Positions 1 to 9,439 of a DNA stretch of 41,895 nucleotides are shown in pieces. The stretch is from the NCBI GenBank assembly GCA_030699825.1, contig JAUYKV010000005.1, forward strand, positions 1 to 41,895. Direction: 5' to 3'. Within the stretch, counting starts at the first letter, position 1, and each line of letters starts with the position of its first letter. Both the position numbers and the translations under genes were made by a program. The notes below the pieces were generated by a model. The model saw only the letters and a list, made by a program, of their open reading frames with translations, did not search any database and had not been told where the DNA came from. The stretch comes from Pseudomonas sp. GTDB taxonomy: Bacteria > Pseudomonadota > Gammaproteobacteria > Pseudomonadales > Pseudomonadaceae.

Positions 1-590
1 TCGCTGAAGCGCCCGGCCTCGATGGCGGCGCAGGCCTTGCGCTGCGATTCGGCGGCGAAGGCGTCCTGTTCGGAGCGCGTGATGCCGTACTTGTCCACCA
101 GGTTCTCGGCGGTGATGCCCATGTGGTAATCGTTGAAGGCGTCCCACAGGCCGTCTGTGATCATCGTGTCAACCAGCTTGGCATGGCCCATGCGCAGGCC
201 GGTACGGGCGCCGGGCATGACGTAAGGCGCCAGGCTCATGTTCTCCATGCCGCCGGCGATGATCACCTCGGCGTCGCCGCAACGGATCGCCTGGGCGCCC
301 AGGTGCAGGGCCTTGAGGCCCGAGCCACAGACCTTGTTCAGGGTCAGCGCCGGCACCGCATGGGGCAGGCCGGCGAGGATCGCCGCCTGGCGTGCCGGGT
401 TTTGCCCGCTGCCGGCGGTGAGTACCTGGCCGAGGATCACTTCGTCGACCTCGGCGCCGTTCAGGCCGGTTTGCTGCAGCAGACGGCGGATCACTGCGGC
501 GCCCAGATCGGGGGCCGCAATGTTAGCCAGCGAACCCTGGAAACTGCCGACCGCGGTGCGGGTGGCGGCGACTATGACGACTTCTTGCAT
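1..590 (-). CDS. atoB: Acetyl-CoA acetyltransferase (thiolase), 3' end outside the window
   Basis: Biosynthetic/degradative thiolase that splits acetoacetyl-CoA with CoA into two acetyl-CoA. About 196 residues are visible; the rest runs off the left edge. The N-terminus reads [20 protein letters not shown]. The acyl-accepting cysteine is Cys88 in the family motif [11 protein letters not shown], and the loop GGMENMS follows. The start ATG (588-590) has an AGGAG ribosome site 8 nt upstream. It lies downstream of dhcB and dhcA in the same direction, and from memory PAO1 has the same order (PA1999-PA2001). A strong terminator-like hairpin and a small repeat sit between dhcB and this gene, so it may have its own promoter or depend on read-through. 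The family call is secure; the symbol rests on context. Confidence 0.93.
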   Translation of the reverse strand, partial: MQEVVIVAATRTAVGSFQGSLANIAAPDLGAAVIRRLLQQTGLNGAEVDEVILGQVLTAGSGQNPARQAAILAGLPHAVPALTLNKVCGSGLKALHLGAQAIRCGDAEVIIAGGMENMSLAPYVMPGARTGLRMGHAKLVDTMITDGLWDAFNDYHMGITAENLVDKYGITRSEQDAFAAESQRKACAAIEAGRFS

Positions 591-640
591 GGTAAGACTC
601 CTGCGAGTTGCGGCGATGCCGTTCGCGGCAGCGCCAAGCA

Positions 641-681
641 ATGGGTATCGCTGCGCTCGCGGAACGCCGCCCGACCCATCC
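641..681. repeat. Interspersed short repeat (ATGGGTATCGCTGCGCTC family), copy 1
   Basis: The core ATGGGTATCGCTGCGCTC recurs near 16268, 21613 and, inverted, 40885. This copy ends in CGCCCGACCCATCC, so its ends are weakly self-complementary (ATGGG/CCCAT). It lies in the gap between dhcB and atoB. Confidence 0.75.
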
Positions 682-689
682 TATAAATG

Positions 690-740
690 AAAAACCCGCC
701 CCGCAGGCTGCCATGCGTGGTGGCGACCTGCGGGGCGGGG
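690..740 (-). terminator. Strong Rho-independent terminator between dhcB and atoB
   Basis: A perfect 13-bp inverted repeat has its arms at 695-707 and 727-739 with a 19-nt loop. On the minus strand the GC-rich stem is followed by TTTTT. It starts just after the dhcB stop codon and faces the direction of transcription, so it should end most dhcAB transcripts before atoB. Confidence 0.85.
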
Positions 741-746
741 AGGTAC

Positions 747-1403
747 TCAGAAAGTCATTTCGGTGACATCGTCCGGCACGATCAGCGGGCCTGCGGTCTT
801 GGCGACGATCTCCTCGATGCTCACGCCCGGCGCGCGCTCACGCAGGATAAAGCTGCCGTTGTCGATCTCCAGGTAAGCCAGGTCGGTCAGCACCTTGCGG
901 ATGCAGCCGCAGCCGGTGAGCGGCAGGCTGCAGTGCTTGAGCAGCTTGGACTCGCCATCCTTGGAGGCGTGGGTCATGGTGACGATGATGTTGTCGGCAC
1001 CGGCGACCAGATCCATGGCGCCGCCCATGCCCTTGATCAACTTGCCGGGGATCATCCAGGAGGCGATGTTGCCATTGGCATCCACCTCGAAGGCACCGAG
1101 CACGGTGAGGTCGACGTGGCCACCGCGGATCATCGCGAAGGATTCGGCCGAGGAGAAAATCGCCGCACCTTTACGCGCGGTTACCGTCTGTTTGCCGGCG
1201 TTGATCATGTCGGCGTCCAGCTCATCCTCGGTCGGGAAAGCGCCCATGCCGAGCAGGCCGTTTTCCGATTGCAGCATCACGTCGATGCCTTCCGGCACGT
1301 AGTTGGCCACCAGGGTCGGGATGCCGATGCCCAGGTTCACGTAGTAACCATCTTTCAATTCGCGCGCCACACGCTGAGCCATCTGTTCGCGGGTAAGTGC
1401 CAT
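747..1403 (-). CDS. dhcB: 3-oxoacid / dehydrocarnitine CoA-transferase subunit B
   Basis: Beta subunit (218 aa) of a class I CoA-transferase that moves CoA from a donor acyl-CoA to acetoacetate or dehydrocarnitine. The catalytic glutamate lies in the family motif SENGLLG (residues 46-52), preceded by NLGIGIPT. The ATG has the upstream sequence AGAGGATTTCCCC as ribosome site. It starts 24 nt after the stop of the alpha subunit, so the two are cotranscribed. Length and motifs match AtoA/ScoB/DhcB. The choice of the dhc name over atoA rests on the adjacent LysR gene and the PAO1-like order, not on substrate evidence. Confidence 0.93.
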   Translation of the reverse strand: MALTREQMAQRVARELKDGYYVNLGIGIPTLVANYVPEGIDVMLQSENGLLGMGAFPTEDELDADMINAGKQTVTARKGAAIFSSAESFAMIRGGHVDLTVLGAFEVDANGNIASWMIPGKLIKGMGGAMDLVAGADNIIVTMTHASKDGESKLLKHCSLPLTGCGCIRKVLTDLAYLEIDNGSFILRERAPGVSIEEIVAKTAGPLIVPDDVTEMTF

Positions 1404-1427
1404 GGGGAAATCCTCTTGTTGGTCTGA

Positions 1428-2126
1428 TCAGGCGCGCAGGGTGCGCTTCTCGATGCGCTTCTCGAAACTGCCCTGGATGATGCGATCGACGTAGATACCC
1501 GGGGTGTGGATGTGTGCCGGATCGAGTTCGCCGGGTTCGACGATTTCCTCCACCTCGACCACAGTGATGCGCCCGGCGGTGGCCACCATAGGGTTGAAGT
1601 TCTGCGCGGTGTGGCGATAGATCACGTTGCCGAAGTGGTCGGCCTTCCAGCCTTTGACGATGGCGAAGTCGCCGGTGATGGCCGGTTCCAGGATGTAATG
1701 GCGGCCATTGATTTCGCGCGCTTCCTTGCCTTCGGCGACCGGGGTGCCGTAGCCGGTGGCGGTGAAGAAGGCCGGAATACCGGCGCCACCGGCACGTAGT
1801 TTCTCCGCCAGGGTGCCTTGCGGAGTGAGTTCGACCTCCAGTTCGCCATTGAGCAACTGCCGCTCGAACAGGGCGTTCTCGCCGACGTAGGAGGCGATCA
1901 TCTTGCGGATCTGCCGGTCTTCCAGCAGCACGCCGAGGCCGAAACCATCGACCCCGCAGTTGTTCGACACCACGGTCAGGCCGCGCACGCCGAGGCGGCG
2001 GATTTCGCCAATCAGGTTCTCTGGAATGCCGCACAGGCCAAAGCCGCCGGCCAGCACGGTCATGTTGTCGGTCAGGCCGGCCAGGGCCTCTGCGTAACTG
2101 CCTACCCGCTTGTCGAGTCCACTCAT
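1428..2126 (-). CDS. dhcA: 3-oxoacid / dehydrocarnitine CoA-transferase subunit A
   Basis: Alpha subunit (232 aa) of the same CoA-transferase. It begins [17 protein letters not shown] and carries the glycine-rich CoA-binding motif [13 protein letters not shown] near residues 28-40, followed by the [11 protein letters not shown] segment typical of AtoD/ScoA. An in-frame start lies 66 nt further upstream, but the internal ATG at 2124-2126 gives the usual family length and has a purine-rich site (AGAGG) about 8 nt before it. It is the first gene of the dhcAB unit and is divergent from the LysR gene across 125 bp that should hold both promoters. Confidence 0.93.
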   Translation of the reverse strand: MSGLDKRVGSYAEALAGLTDNMTVLAGGFGLCGIPENLIGEIRRLGVRGLTVVSNNCGVDGFGLGVLLEDRQIRKMIASYVGENALFERQLLNGELEVELTPQGTLAEKLRAGGAGIPAFFTATGYGTPVAEGKEAREINGRHYILEPAITGDFAIVKGWKADHFGNVIYRHTAQNFNPMVATAGRITVVEVEEIVEPGELDPAHIHTPGIYVDRIIQGSFEKRIEKRTLRA

Positions 2127-2213
2127 ATCGCTGCGCCTCTTGTAATTGTCGGTTCGGCAGCCATGCCGCCAGAAAGCAAGTAAGAGCTTCACCGTTGCGG
2201 ACTGATTTGTTAA

Positions 2214-2249
2214 GTTTGTTTTTCTAAGCCATTAATCAGAAAAACAAAC
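2214..2249. promoter_or_regulatory. Perfect 12-bp inverted repeat, candidate DhcR operator
   Basis: The arms GTTTGTTTTTCT (2214-2225) and AGAAAAACAAAC (2238-2249) are perfectly complementary with a 12-nt spacer. The site lies in the divergent dhcA/dhcR gap and ends two bases before the dhcR start codon. LysR proteins typically bind interrupted dyads in such gaps and repress their own gene, so autoregulation by blocking transcription or translation is inferred. Confidence 0.6.
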
Positions 2250-2251
2250 CA

Positions 2252-3181
2252 ATGACCATCAAGCAATTGCGCGCCTTCCTCGCCGTGGCGCAGAGCCTGA
2301 GCTTCGTCCAGGCATGCGCGCGTCTGCATCTGTCGCAGCCGGCGCTGAGCCTGGCGATCAAGAATCTGGAGCAATCCCTCGGCGGCCCGTTGCTGGTGCG
2401 CACCACCCGCAGTGTCAACCTGACTCCGGAAGGCGAACTGCTGCTGCCGATCGCCCGACGCCTGCTGGCCGACTGGGACAACACCGAGGAATTGCTGCGT
2501 CAGCATTTCACCCTGCAGCTAGGCAAGGTTGCCATCGCCGCCATGCCCTCCTTCGCCGGCAACCTGCTGCCAGTTGCCCTCAAGGCGTTTCGTACCCGGC
2601 ATCCGAAGGTCAATGTGGCGGTGCATGACGTCATCAACGAGCACGTGCTGGAGATGCTGCGCAACCGCCGGGTCGAACTGGGTATTGCCTTCGAGCCGGA
2701 ATCCCTCGACGGCCTGGACTTTATTCCCTTCTATACCGACCGTTTTGTCGCGGTGGTGCCCGCTGACTGTCCGCTGGCCGAGTCGCTCGAAGTGAGCTGG
2801 GCAGAGCTGCTGAAAGAGAGTTTCATCACCTTGCAGCGCCCGTCGGCGGTGCGCCTGCTGCTGGAGGAAAGCATCGCTGCCCAGCATGGCAAACTGCAGG
2901 TGGCCTTCGAGAGCCACCAACTGGTGACCGTCGGCCGCATGGTCGCCCAGGGCCTCGGCGTGAGCGCGGTGCCGAGCCTGTGCATCCAGCAGATGCAAGA
3001 GCTCGGCGCCCGTTGCATCGCCCTATCCGAGCCGCGGGTAGAACGCCGCGTCGGCCTGCTACGCCTGGCCGGGCACGAGCTGTCGAGCGCGGCCCAGGCC
3101 CTGAGCGATGTGCTGCTGCACGTCACGGACTGGAACAGCTTGAATCTTCCACCGGTCGGGCCACCGCCGGAGGAGAGCTGA
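2252..3181 (+). CDS. dhcR: LysR-family regulator of the dhcAB/acetoacetate cluster
   Basis: A 309-aa LysR-type transcription factor. The winged HTH fills about residues 1-60 (FVQACARLHLSQPALSLAIK, then LTPEGE). The substrate-binding domain runs from about residue 90 to 295. It is divergent from dhcA and lies upstream of the acetoacetyl-CoA synthetase gene, the position of dhcR in PAO1, so it probably responds to dehydrocarnitine or a ketone-body-related compound. The ATG at 2252 is the natural start because the HTH begins at once, yet no Shine-Dalgarno is visible: the preceding bases are an A-rich arm of a perfect dyad. Translation may be leaderless or controlled by the dyad. Confidence 0.9.
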   Translation: MTIKQLRAFLAVAQSLSFVQACARLHLSQPALSLAIKNLEQSLGGPLLVRTTRSVNLTPEGELLLPIARRLLADWDNTEELLRQHFTLQLGKVAIAAMPSFAGNLLPVALKAFRTRHPKVNVAVHDVINEHVLEMLRNRRVELGIAFEPESLDGLDFIPFYTDRFVAVVPADCPLAESLEVSWAELLKESFITLQRPSAVRLLLEESIAAQHGKLQVAFESHQLVTVGRMVAQGLGVSAVPSLCIQQMQELGARCIALSEPRVERRVGLLRLAGHELSSAAQALSDVLLHVTDWNSLNLPPVGPPPEES

Positions 3182-3212
3182 CGGCAGCTGACACGGCAAC
3201 GTCCGCGGCTGC

Positions 3213-3232
3213 GTGCCATTATGTAATGGCAC
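3213..3232. promoter_or_regulatory. 20-bp palindrome upstream of aacS
   Basis: GTGCCATTA-TG-TAATGGCAC is a perfect dyad with 9-bp arms. It lies 58 bp before the aacS start codon in the 109-bp gap after dhcR. It could be an operator or an mRNA hairpin; no T-run follows, so it is not a typical terminator. Confidence 0.5.
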
Positions 3233-3290
3233 CTCATGCAGCCATCCGTAGCCTGCGGCTGCCGATTATCCGGCGGCGCTGGGAGGACAG

Positions 3291-5242
<1,952 letters not shown>

Positions 5243-5246
<4 letters not shown>

Positions 5247-5564
5247 GCGGGTGTGAAAAACGCTCGCTTACTGCGGGCCCGGGCGCCCTAGGCTCCGGCC
5301 CATTAGCTCGAGCGGGCAATCCATAGACAGGGTGTCAGTCGCCGAAAGCACTGCAGCCTGGTTCGCCTGCACGGTACAAATCCGCCAAGCGCTCGCTTCG
5401 CTGCGAACCGATCGCCGCGGCCCTTCGTCCGACGCCAGTTAGCCTTGTCTGGCCAGCACTCGCGGCCATAGTCGTAGCTACGCACTACTTTCGAGCTAGA
5501 GACGCACACCCGGGTACTTGCTAGCGTCGAACCCATGCTGCCCCCACGCGGGGCACACCCTCAG
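5243..5564. repeat. Degenerate MITE-like repeat (copy C) filling the aacS-Sel1 gap
   Basis: The left end, CTGAGCGGGTGTGAAAAA, matches the terminal sequence of the intact copy at 8561-8787 and begins on the last codons of aacS, supplying its TGA. The inner part, about 5331-5412, resembles the same element (GGTGTCAGTCGCCG...GCTGCGAACCG) at much lower identity. A possible right end, CACACCCTCAG (5554-5564), would give imperfect inverted ends. The homology of the left end is convincing; the right boundary is a guess. Confidence 0.5.
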
Positions 5565-5583
5565 ATGCAGGAAGTGATCGCCC

Positions 5584-6552
5584 ATGTTTAGCGCACCGCT
5601 GCTTCATTGCCGCACCGGCATGCTCTTGTTGATGCTGTGCTCGGGTTCAAGCCTGGCCGCGCCCCAGGACAGGGTCGCCAAGGAAATGGTCCAGGTGCTG
5701 GAGGCCTATGCGGTTTATAAAATGGGCCAATACGATGAGGCCTATGCCCGTTATCTGAAGCTGGCCAAGGCCGGCAACCGCCAAGGCATGCTCAACCTTG
5801 GCAATATGCATGCTGCCGGTCAGGGCGTCGCTCGGGATCAGGCAAAAGCCCTGCAGTGGTATCAGCGCGCCGCCGAGGCCGGCGATGCCACCGGCATGTT
5901 CGAGGTGGCCAGGGCCTATGAACAGGGCCTGGGCACCCCAGCCGACAAGGCAACCGCCATGGACTGGTACCGCCGTTCGGCCGAGGCGGACAACAGCACC
6001 GCGCAATGGCTGCTGGGGCAACAGCTTTACCAGCAAGGCGAGCAACTGCAGGGGCTCAGCTGGATTCGCAGCGCCGCCCGGCAAGAAGAGCAATCGGCGC
6101 AGCAATTTCTCGGCACCCTCGAAGGTTCGGCGAAGTCTGCCTTGGCGCCAAGTGCAGTCAACAAGACGGCGATATTCGAGACTCTCTCGACCATCGACAA
6201 CGCCGCACAAGCACAGGATGCGCAGGGCATCGTCGGTATGCTCAGCCCCGAGGCGCAGATTCGTGTCCGCCTCCCCGGCAGTTCTGCCTGGAACAACCTG
6301 AGCCACTCGGAATGGGCAGCGCTCTGGCAAGCAACCTTCGACCGCGTCGAGAACTACCGCTATCGACGTACCGAGCCAGAGCTGCTGGCTGCAGAAGATG
6401 GCATCCTGGTTTTCTCGATCATCACCGAGCACCTGGGCAGCAGCAATGCGCCACAAGTGCTGGAACTCCACGAGCAAGCATTATTTCGCGTAAGTACTGG
6501 CCGCGCCCTCATCCATGCCTTGCGTGTGGATATTCGCCGCCAGGGTGAGTAA
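5584..6552 (+). CDS. Exported Sel1-like repeat protein with a C-terminal NTF2-like region
   Basis: A 322-aa protein with an N-terminal signal peptide (hydrophobic GMLLLMLCSGSSLAA, predicted cut after SLAA). Residues about 45-180 hold three or four Sel1/TPR-like repeats, with the pattern GMLNLGNMHAAGQGV, DQAKALQWYQRAAEAGD and a second, weaker set. The C-terminal part from about residue 200 has the pattern of a SnoaL/NTF2-like fold (IVGMLSPEAQIRV, WAALWQATFDRVENYRY), which is an inference. Such proteins usually act as periplasmic scaffolds; no specific role can be assigned. The ATG has AGGAAG about 11 nt upstream. It stands alone between aacS and the convergent PilT/PilU-like gene. Confidence 0.8.
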   Translation: MFSAPLLHCRTGMLLLMLCSGSSLAAPQDRVAKEMVQVLEAYAVYKMGQYDEAYARYLKLAKAGNRQGMLNLGNMHAAGQGVARDQAKALQWYQRAAEAGDATGMFEVARAYEQGLGTPADKATAMDWYRRSAEADNSTAQWLLGQQLYQQGEQLQGLSWIRSAARQEEQSAQQFLGTLEGSAKSALAPSAVNKTAIFETLSTIDNAAQAQDAQGIVGMLSPEAQIRVRLPGSSAWNNLSHSEWAALWQATFDRVENYRYRRTEPELLAAEDGILVFSIITEHLGSSNAPQVLELHEQALFRVSTGRALIHALRVDIRRQGE

Positions 6553-6584
6553 CGGCAACAGGCTCAGCCAACTGCCAGCCGTGC

Positions 6585-7781
6585 TTAAATGCCCTGGCGA
6601 CCCGGTTCCTCCGGCAACTGCTCTTCGTCCATGGATTCCAGTTTCAACTCAAGCCCCCAGTCAGCAGGTTTGGCGGTCGGGGCCGGTGCCGCCGGAGCCA
6701 CTGGCGCCACAACCGCCGGGTTGTCGCGATAGAGCTTGAGCTTCAAGCGCACGTTGTTCGCCGAGTCGGCATTCTTCACCGCCTCCTCTTCGTCGATGGC
6801 GCCTTGGTTGACCAGGTCGATCAGTGCCATGTCGAAGGTCTGCATGCCGAGGTTCTTCGACTTTTCCATGATCTCCTTGATCTCGGAAAACTCGTTGCGC
6901 TTGATCAGGTCGCGGATAGTCGGGGTGCCCAGCAATACCTCCACGGCGGCGCGGCGCTTGCCGTCGACGGTCTTGACCAGGCGCTGGGAAACGAAGGCCT
7001 TGAGGTTGTTACCCAGGTCGTTGAGCAACTGCGGACGGCGATCTTCCGGGAAGAAGTTGATGATGCGGTCCAGCGCCTGGTTGGCGTTGTTGGCGTGCAG
7101 GGTGGAGATCGCCAGGTGGCCGGTGTCGGCGAAGGCCAGAGCGTGCTCCATGGTCTCGCGGTCGCGGATCTCGCCGATCAGGATCACGTCCGGTGCCTGA
7201 CGCAGGGTGTTCTTCAGCGCCGCGTGGAAGCTGCGGGTGTCCACACCGACTTCGCGCTGGTTGATGATCGATTTCTTGTGCCGGTGGACATACTCCACCG
7301 GGTCTTCGATGGTGATGATATGACCGCCGCTGTTGCGGTTGCGGTAGTCGATCAGCGCCGCCAGGGAGGTCGACTTGCCCGAACCGGTGCCGCCGACGAA
7401 CAGCACCAGGCCGCGTTTCTCCATCACGGTACCGAGCAACACCTCGGGCAGTTTCAGGTCTTCGAACTTGGGAATATCCAGCTTGATGTTGCGCGCGACT
7501 ATGGACACCTCGTTGCGCTGCTTGAAGATATTGATGCGAAAGCGCCCCACGCCGGCCAGGGAAATCGCCAGGTTCATCTCCAACTCGCGCTCGAACTCTT
7601 CACGCTGGGCGACATCCATCACCGCGTCGGCGATGGCGGCCACCTCACCGGGTTTCAAGGGCTCCTGGCTGAGCGCCTTGAGCACGCCATTGAACTTGGC
7701 GCACGGCGGCGCGCCGGTGGACAGATAGAGATCGGAACCATCCTGGCTGGCCAGGATTTTCAGCATTGAGTGGATATCCAT
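6585..7781 (-). CDS. PilT/PilU-family type IV pilus ATPase, orphan copy
   Basis: A 398-aa secretion/retraction ATPase of the PilT/PilU branch. The N-terminal PAS-like part begins MDIHSMLKILASQDGSDLYL. The Walker A motif is GGTGSGKS (130-137), the Asp box ITIEDPVEYVH starts at about 156, Walker B is VILIGEIRD (199-207), and the His box HLAISTLHANNA starts at 222. It resembles PilU more than PilT, but the sequence is not close to the classic PilU I remember and no pil gene adjoins it, so it is a third, orphan paralogue. The C-terminus carries an Ala/Pro-rich linker and an acidic tail of about 45 residues beyond the core. It should be a cytoplasmic hexamer powering pilus dynamics. Confidence 0.88.
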   Translation of the reverse strand: MDIHSMLKILASQDGSDLYLSTGAPPCAKFNGVLKALSQEPLKPGEVAAIADAVMDVAQREEFERELEMNLAISLAGVGRFRINIFKQRNEVSIVARNIKLDIPKFEDLKLPEVLLGTVMEKRGLVLFVGGTGSGKSTSLAALIDYRNRNSGGHIITIEDPVEYVHRHKKSIINQREVGVDTRSFHAALKNTLRQAPDVILIGEIRDRETMEHALAFADTGHLAISTLHANNANQALDRIINFFPEDRRPQLLNDLGNNLKAFVSQRLVKTVDGKRRAAVEVLLGTPTIRDLIKRNEFSEIKEIMEKSKNLGMQTFDMALIDLVNQGAIDEEEAVKNADSANNVRLKLKLYRDNPAVVAPVAPAAPAPTAKPADWGLELKLESMDEEQLPEEPGRQGI

Positions 7782-7930
7782 GAACAGCGCTTCCGTCGAG
7801 TGGGTTTAATACCTTAGGCCAGGATTCGCCCATATCTCTAGCGAATCGGCGAAAACTAAAAAGTGACGTCATTCTGATGGCGCAGCAAACACTGGCACAA
7901 TACACGCCCGGTAGAAATGAGGAACTCGTC

Positions 7931-8209
7931 ATGGCAAAAGCAATGGCCCGCCATATTCTGGTGAAAACCGAAGCAGAAGCCGCCGCATTGAAGAAGCGCA
8001 TCGCCGCCGGCGAGGCCTTCGACCTGCTCGCACGGCAGTATTCCACCTGCCCGTCCGGCAAGCGCGACGGCGACCTTGGCGAAGTGCGCCCGGGGCAGAT
8101 GGTACGGGCAATCGATCAGGTCATCTTCAAAAAACCGCTGCGCGAAGTGCATGGCCCGATCAAGAGCCAGTTCGGCTATCACCTGGTGCAGGTGTTTTAC
8201 CGCGACTGA
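7931..8209 (+). CDS. ppiC: Peptidyl-prolyl cis-trans isomerase, parvulin type (PpiC)
   Basis: A 92-aa single-domain parvulin. Family hallmarks are ARHILVKTEAEA at the start, FDLLARQYSTCPSGKRDGDLG in the middle and GPIKSQFGYHLVQV at the end. It has no signal peptide, so it is cytoplasmic. The start at 7931 (MAKAMARHILVK) has GAGGAA 8 nt upstream and the usual family length; an in-frame start at 7877 would add 18 residues unlike the family. Divergent from the PilT/PilU-like gene across about 150 bp. Confidence 0.93.
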   Translation: MAKAMARHILVKTEAEAAALKKRIAAGEAFDLLARQYSTCPSGKRDGDLGEVRPGQMVRAIDQVIFKKPLREVHGPIKSQFGYHLVQVFYRD

Positions 8210-8250
8210 TGCCGGCAGATAAGCGGATAAAACCGCCCCCTCCGCGGTCT

Positions 8251-8382
8251 CTCCAGCCCATGCGACACCTGTTCCAGATACTTGCAGATTGCCCCGGAAA
8301 TTGCCTTCTTGCGCCGTTTCGGAATGCCTACAACGTGGTACTTACAGCCCCACTTCGCATACGCAACTGCCCTGATAGTCTC
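8251..8382 (-). pseudogene. IS200/IS605 TnpA N-terminal relic
   Basis: Read on the minus strand, 44 codons give AYAKWGCKYHVVGIPKRRKK followed by a segment like KYLEQV. This matches the start of IS200-type Y1 transposases (WxCKYHVVFxPKxRRK). The HUH motif and catalytic tyrosine are absent, no start codon precedes it, and the frame runs out into unrelated sequence. It is a dead fragment just after ppiC. Confidence 0.65.
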
Positions 8383-8560
8383 TCAGCAGATATCCCCTAT
8401 CTCCTGGTCGAGACGGAAGGTTCCCGCTGACCGCATCACAGGCTCAAACCTCAAGAAGCCCCCGGCTAAGCAATGCGCTTACCTTGTTTATTTATATGGA
8501 TTTACTAAGGTTTTGACTGGGAGGCATGGACGGCGTCTGGCTAGCGCTTGCAGGTCAATC

Positions 8561-8787
8561 CTCAGAGGTTGTGAAAATATCGAGCGCAACGCCGCAGCCG
8601 GCGTTTTTGGCGATCCGTAGGGTGTCACTCGCCGCAGGCAGTGCACCATAGTTCAGCGGCGCGGCATAAAGCTGGCGGGTTGTCGCTGCGCTCCGAACGG
8701 AAGGCGCCCCGGCCACCCTACGTTCCGAACGGACTACCGATGTTTGAAGCATTCGCAGTAGGCGAGAGTTTTTTCACAGCCTCTCAG
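8561..8787. mobile_element. MITE-like element, intact copy A
   Basis: This is a 227-bp element with 17-bp imperfect terminal inverted repeats: CTCAGAGGTTGTGAAAA at 8561-8577 and, as reverse complement, CTGAGAGGCTGTGAAAA at 8771-8787 (15 of 17 match). It has no coding capacity. About 204 bp of it recur at 31754-31956 with roughly a dozen differences by eye, and decayed pieces occur at 5243-5564 and 14895-14994. No clear target duplication is visible. The parent transposon is not in the window. Confidence 0.75.
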
Positions 8788-9088
8788 CCTTGCTGCAGGC
8801 CTGCTGCACGCTGGCATTCATTCCGCCGGATCAGACGGGGCCGCCTCAAATTACGCCAAGAGCAGAAGCTCACGCCAACATCAATAAAAATGCATTCAAG
8901 TATCATTAATATGACTTTGTAATTGACTTGATTGGGCAGCAAACTGGCCATCCCTTGGCTCCGCCATGCAACGCTTGACGGAGATAGCCAGCCGGAATTG
9001 AGTGCTTGTCCACGCAAAGAGAACGCTTGTCGATTCGAAATGCAAAGAGAGACCAAATATACAATTCCTTTTGCGCAATAGAGCACTT
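8788..9088. other. AT-richer intergenic leader before the CcoN-like stub
   Basis: About 300 bp without a supported gene, of visibly lower GC content than the neighbours. It contains the start-proximal region of the 101-aa CcoN-like ORF. I looked for an ANR/FNR dyad (TTGAT-N4-ATCAA) and found only half-sites. Confidence 0.5.
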
Positions 9089-9394
9089 ATGGCTAATTTT
9101 TACGATCCTGATACCAATTCCTTCTACAATTATGATGTTGTTCGCCAACTCACATTGACCAACCTAGTCCGAGGTATTTCCGGGATGAGTATGGGTGTAT
9201 TCATTGCTGCTCAACCGGCTTGGCCAGCGCTGAAATTTGACCTTGCCTGGACCCGCCTTGGTCGTTTTCGACCGACTCATGCCGATATTGTGATCTTCGT
9301 CTTTGCCGGCGGCGCACTGTTCGCCACGTCGCTCTACGTGCTACACGCGCACTTGTCGCGTTCGCCTGATGTCCAATCGATCAACCTGTTTTAG
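9089..9394 (+). CDS. Stand-alone N-terminal fragment of cbb3 oxidase subunit CcoN
   Basis: A 101-aa ORF aligning with the first two transmembrane helices of CcoN (usual length about 475 aa). Recognisable segments are [25 protein letters not shown] (CcoN: GVxIAAQLAWPALNFDL), [13 protein letters not shown] and [10 protein letters not shown]. The histidine of [10 protein letters not shown] corresponds to a low-spin haem b ligand (CcoN LHTNAVIF) and is kept, but all later haem, copper and proton-channel residues are missing. The frame then ends in its own stop. The ATG at 9089 is not preceded by a strong ribosome site. It may be a decaying gene piece or a small haem/oxidase-interacting protein. 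The following membrane-protein gene starts 45 bp later. The homology is clear; function is unknown. Confidence 0.72.
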   Translation: MANFYDPDTNSFYNYDVVRQLTLTNLVRGISGMSMGVFIAAQPAWPALKFDLAWTRLGRFRPTHADIVIFVFAGGALFATSLYVLHAHLSRSPDVQSINLF

Positions 9395-9439
9395 AGGCTA
9401 ACAGCCAGTCCGACAGGCATTTCTCAAGGAGGTAGGTTA

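Noticed and set aside
3225..3245. Sigma-54 promoter before aacS (TGGCAC..TGCA)
   Set aside because: The GG and GC elements are 8 nt apart instead of 10, and the TTGC box is incomplete.
8900..9088. ANR/FNR box before the CcoN-like stub
   Set aside because: Only half-sites (TTGAT without a spaced ATCAA) were found; a regulated promoter cannot be claimed.
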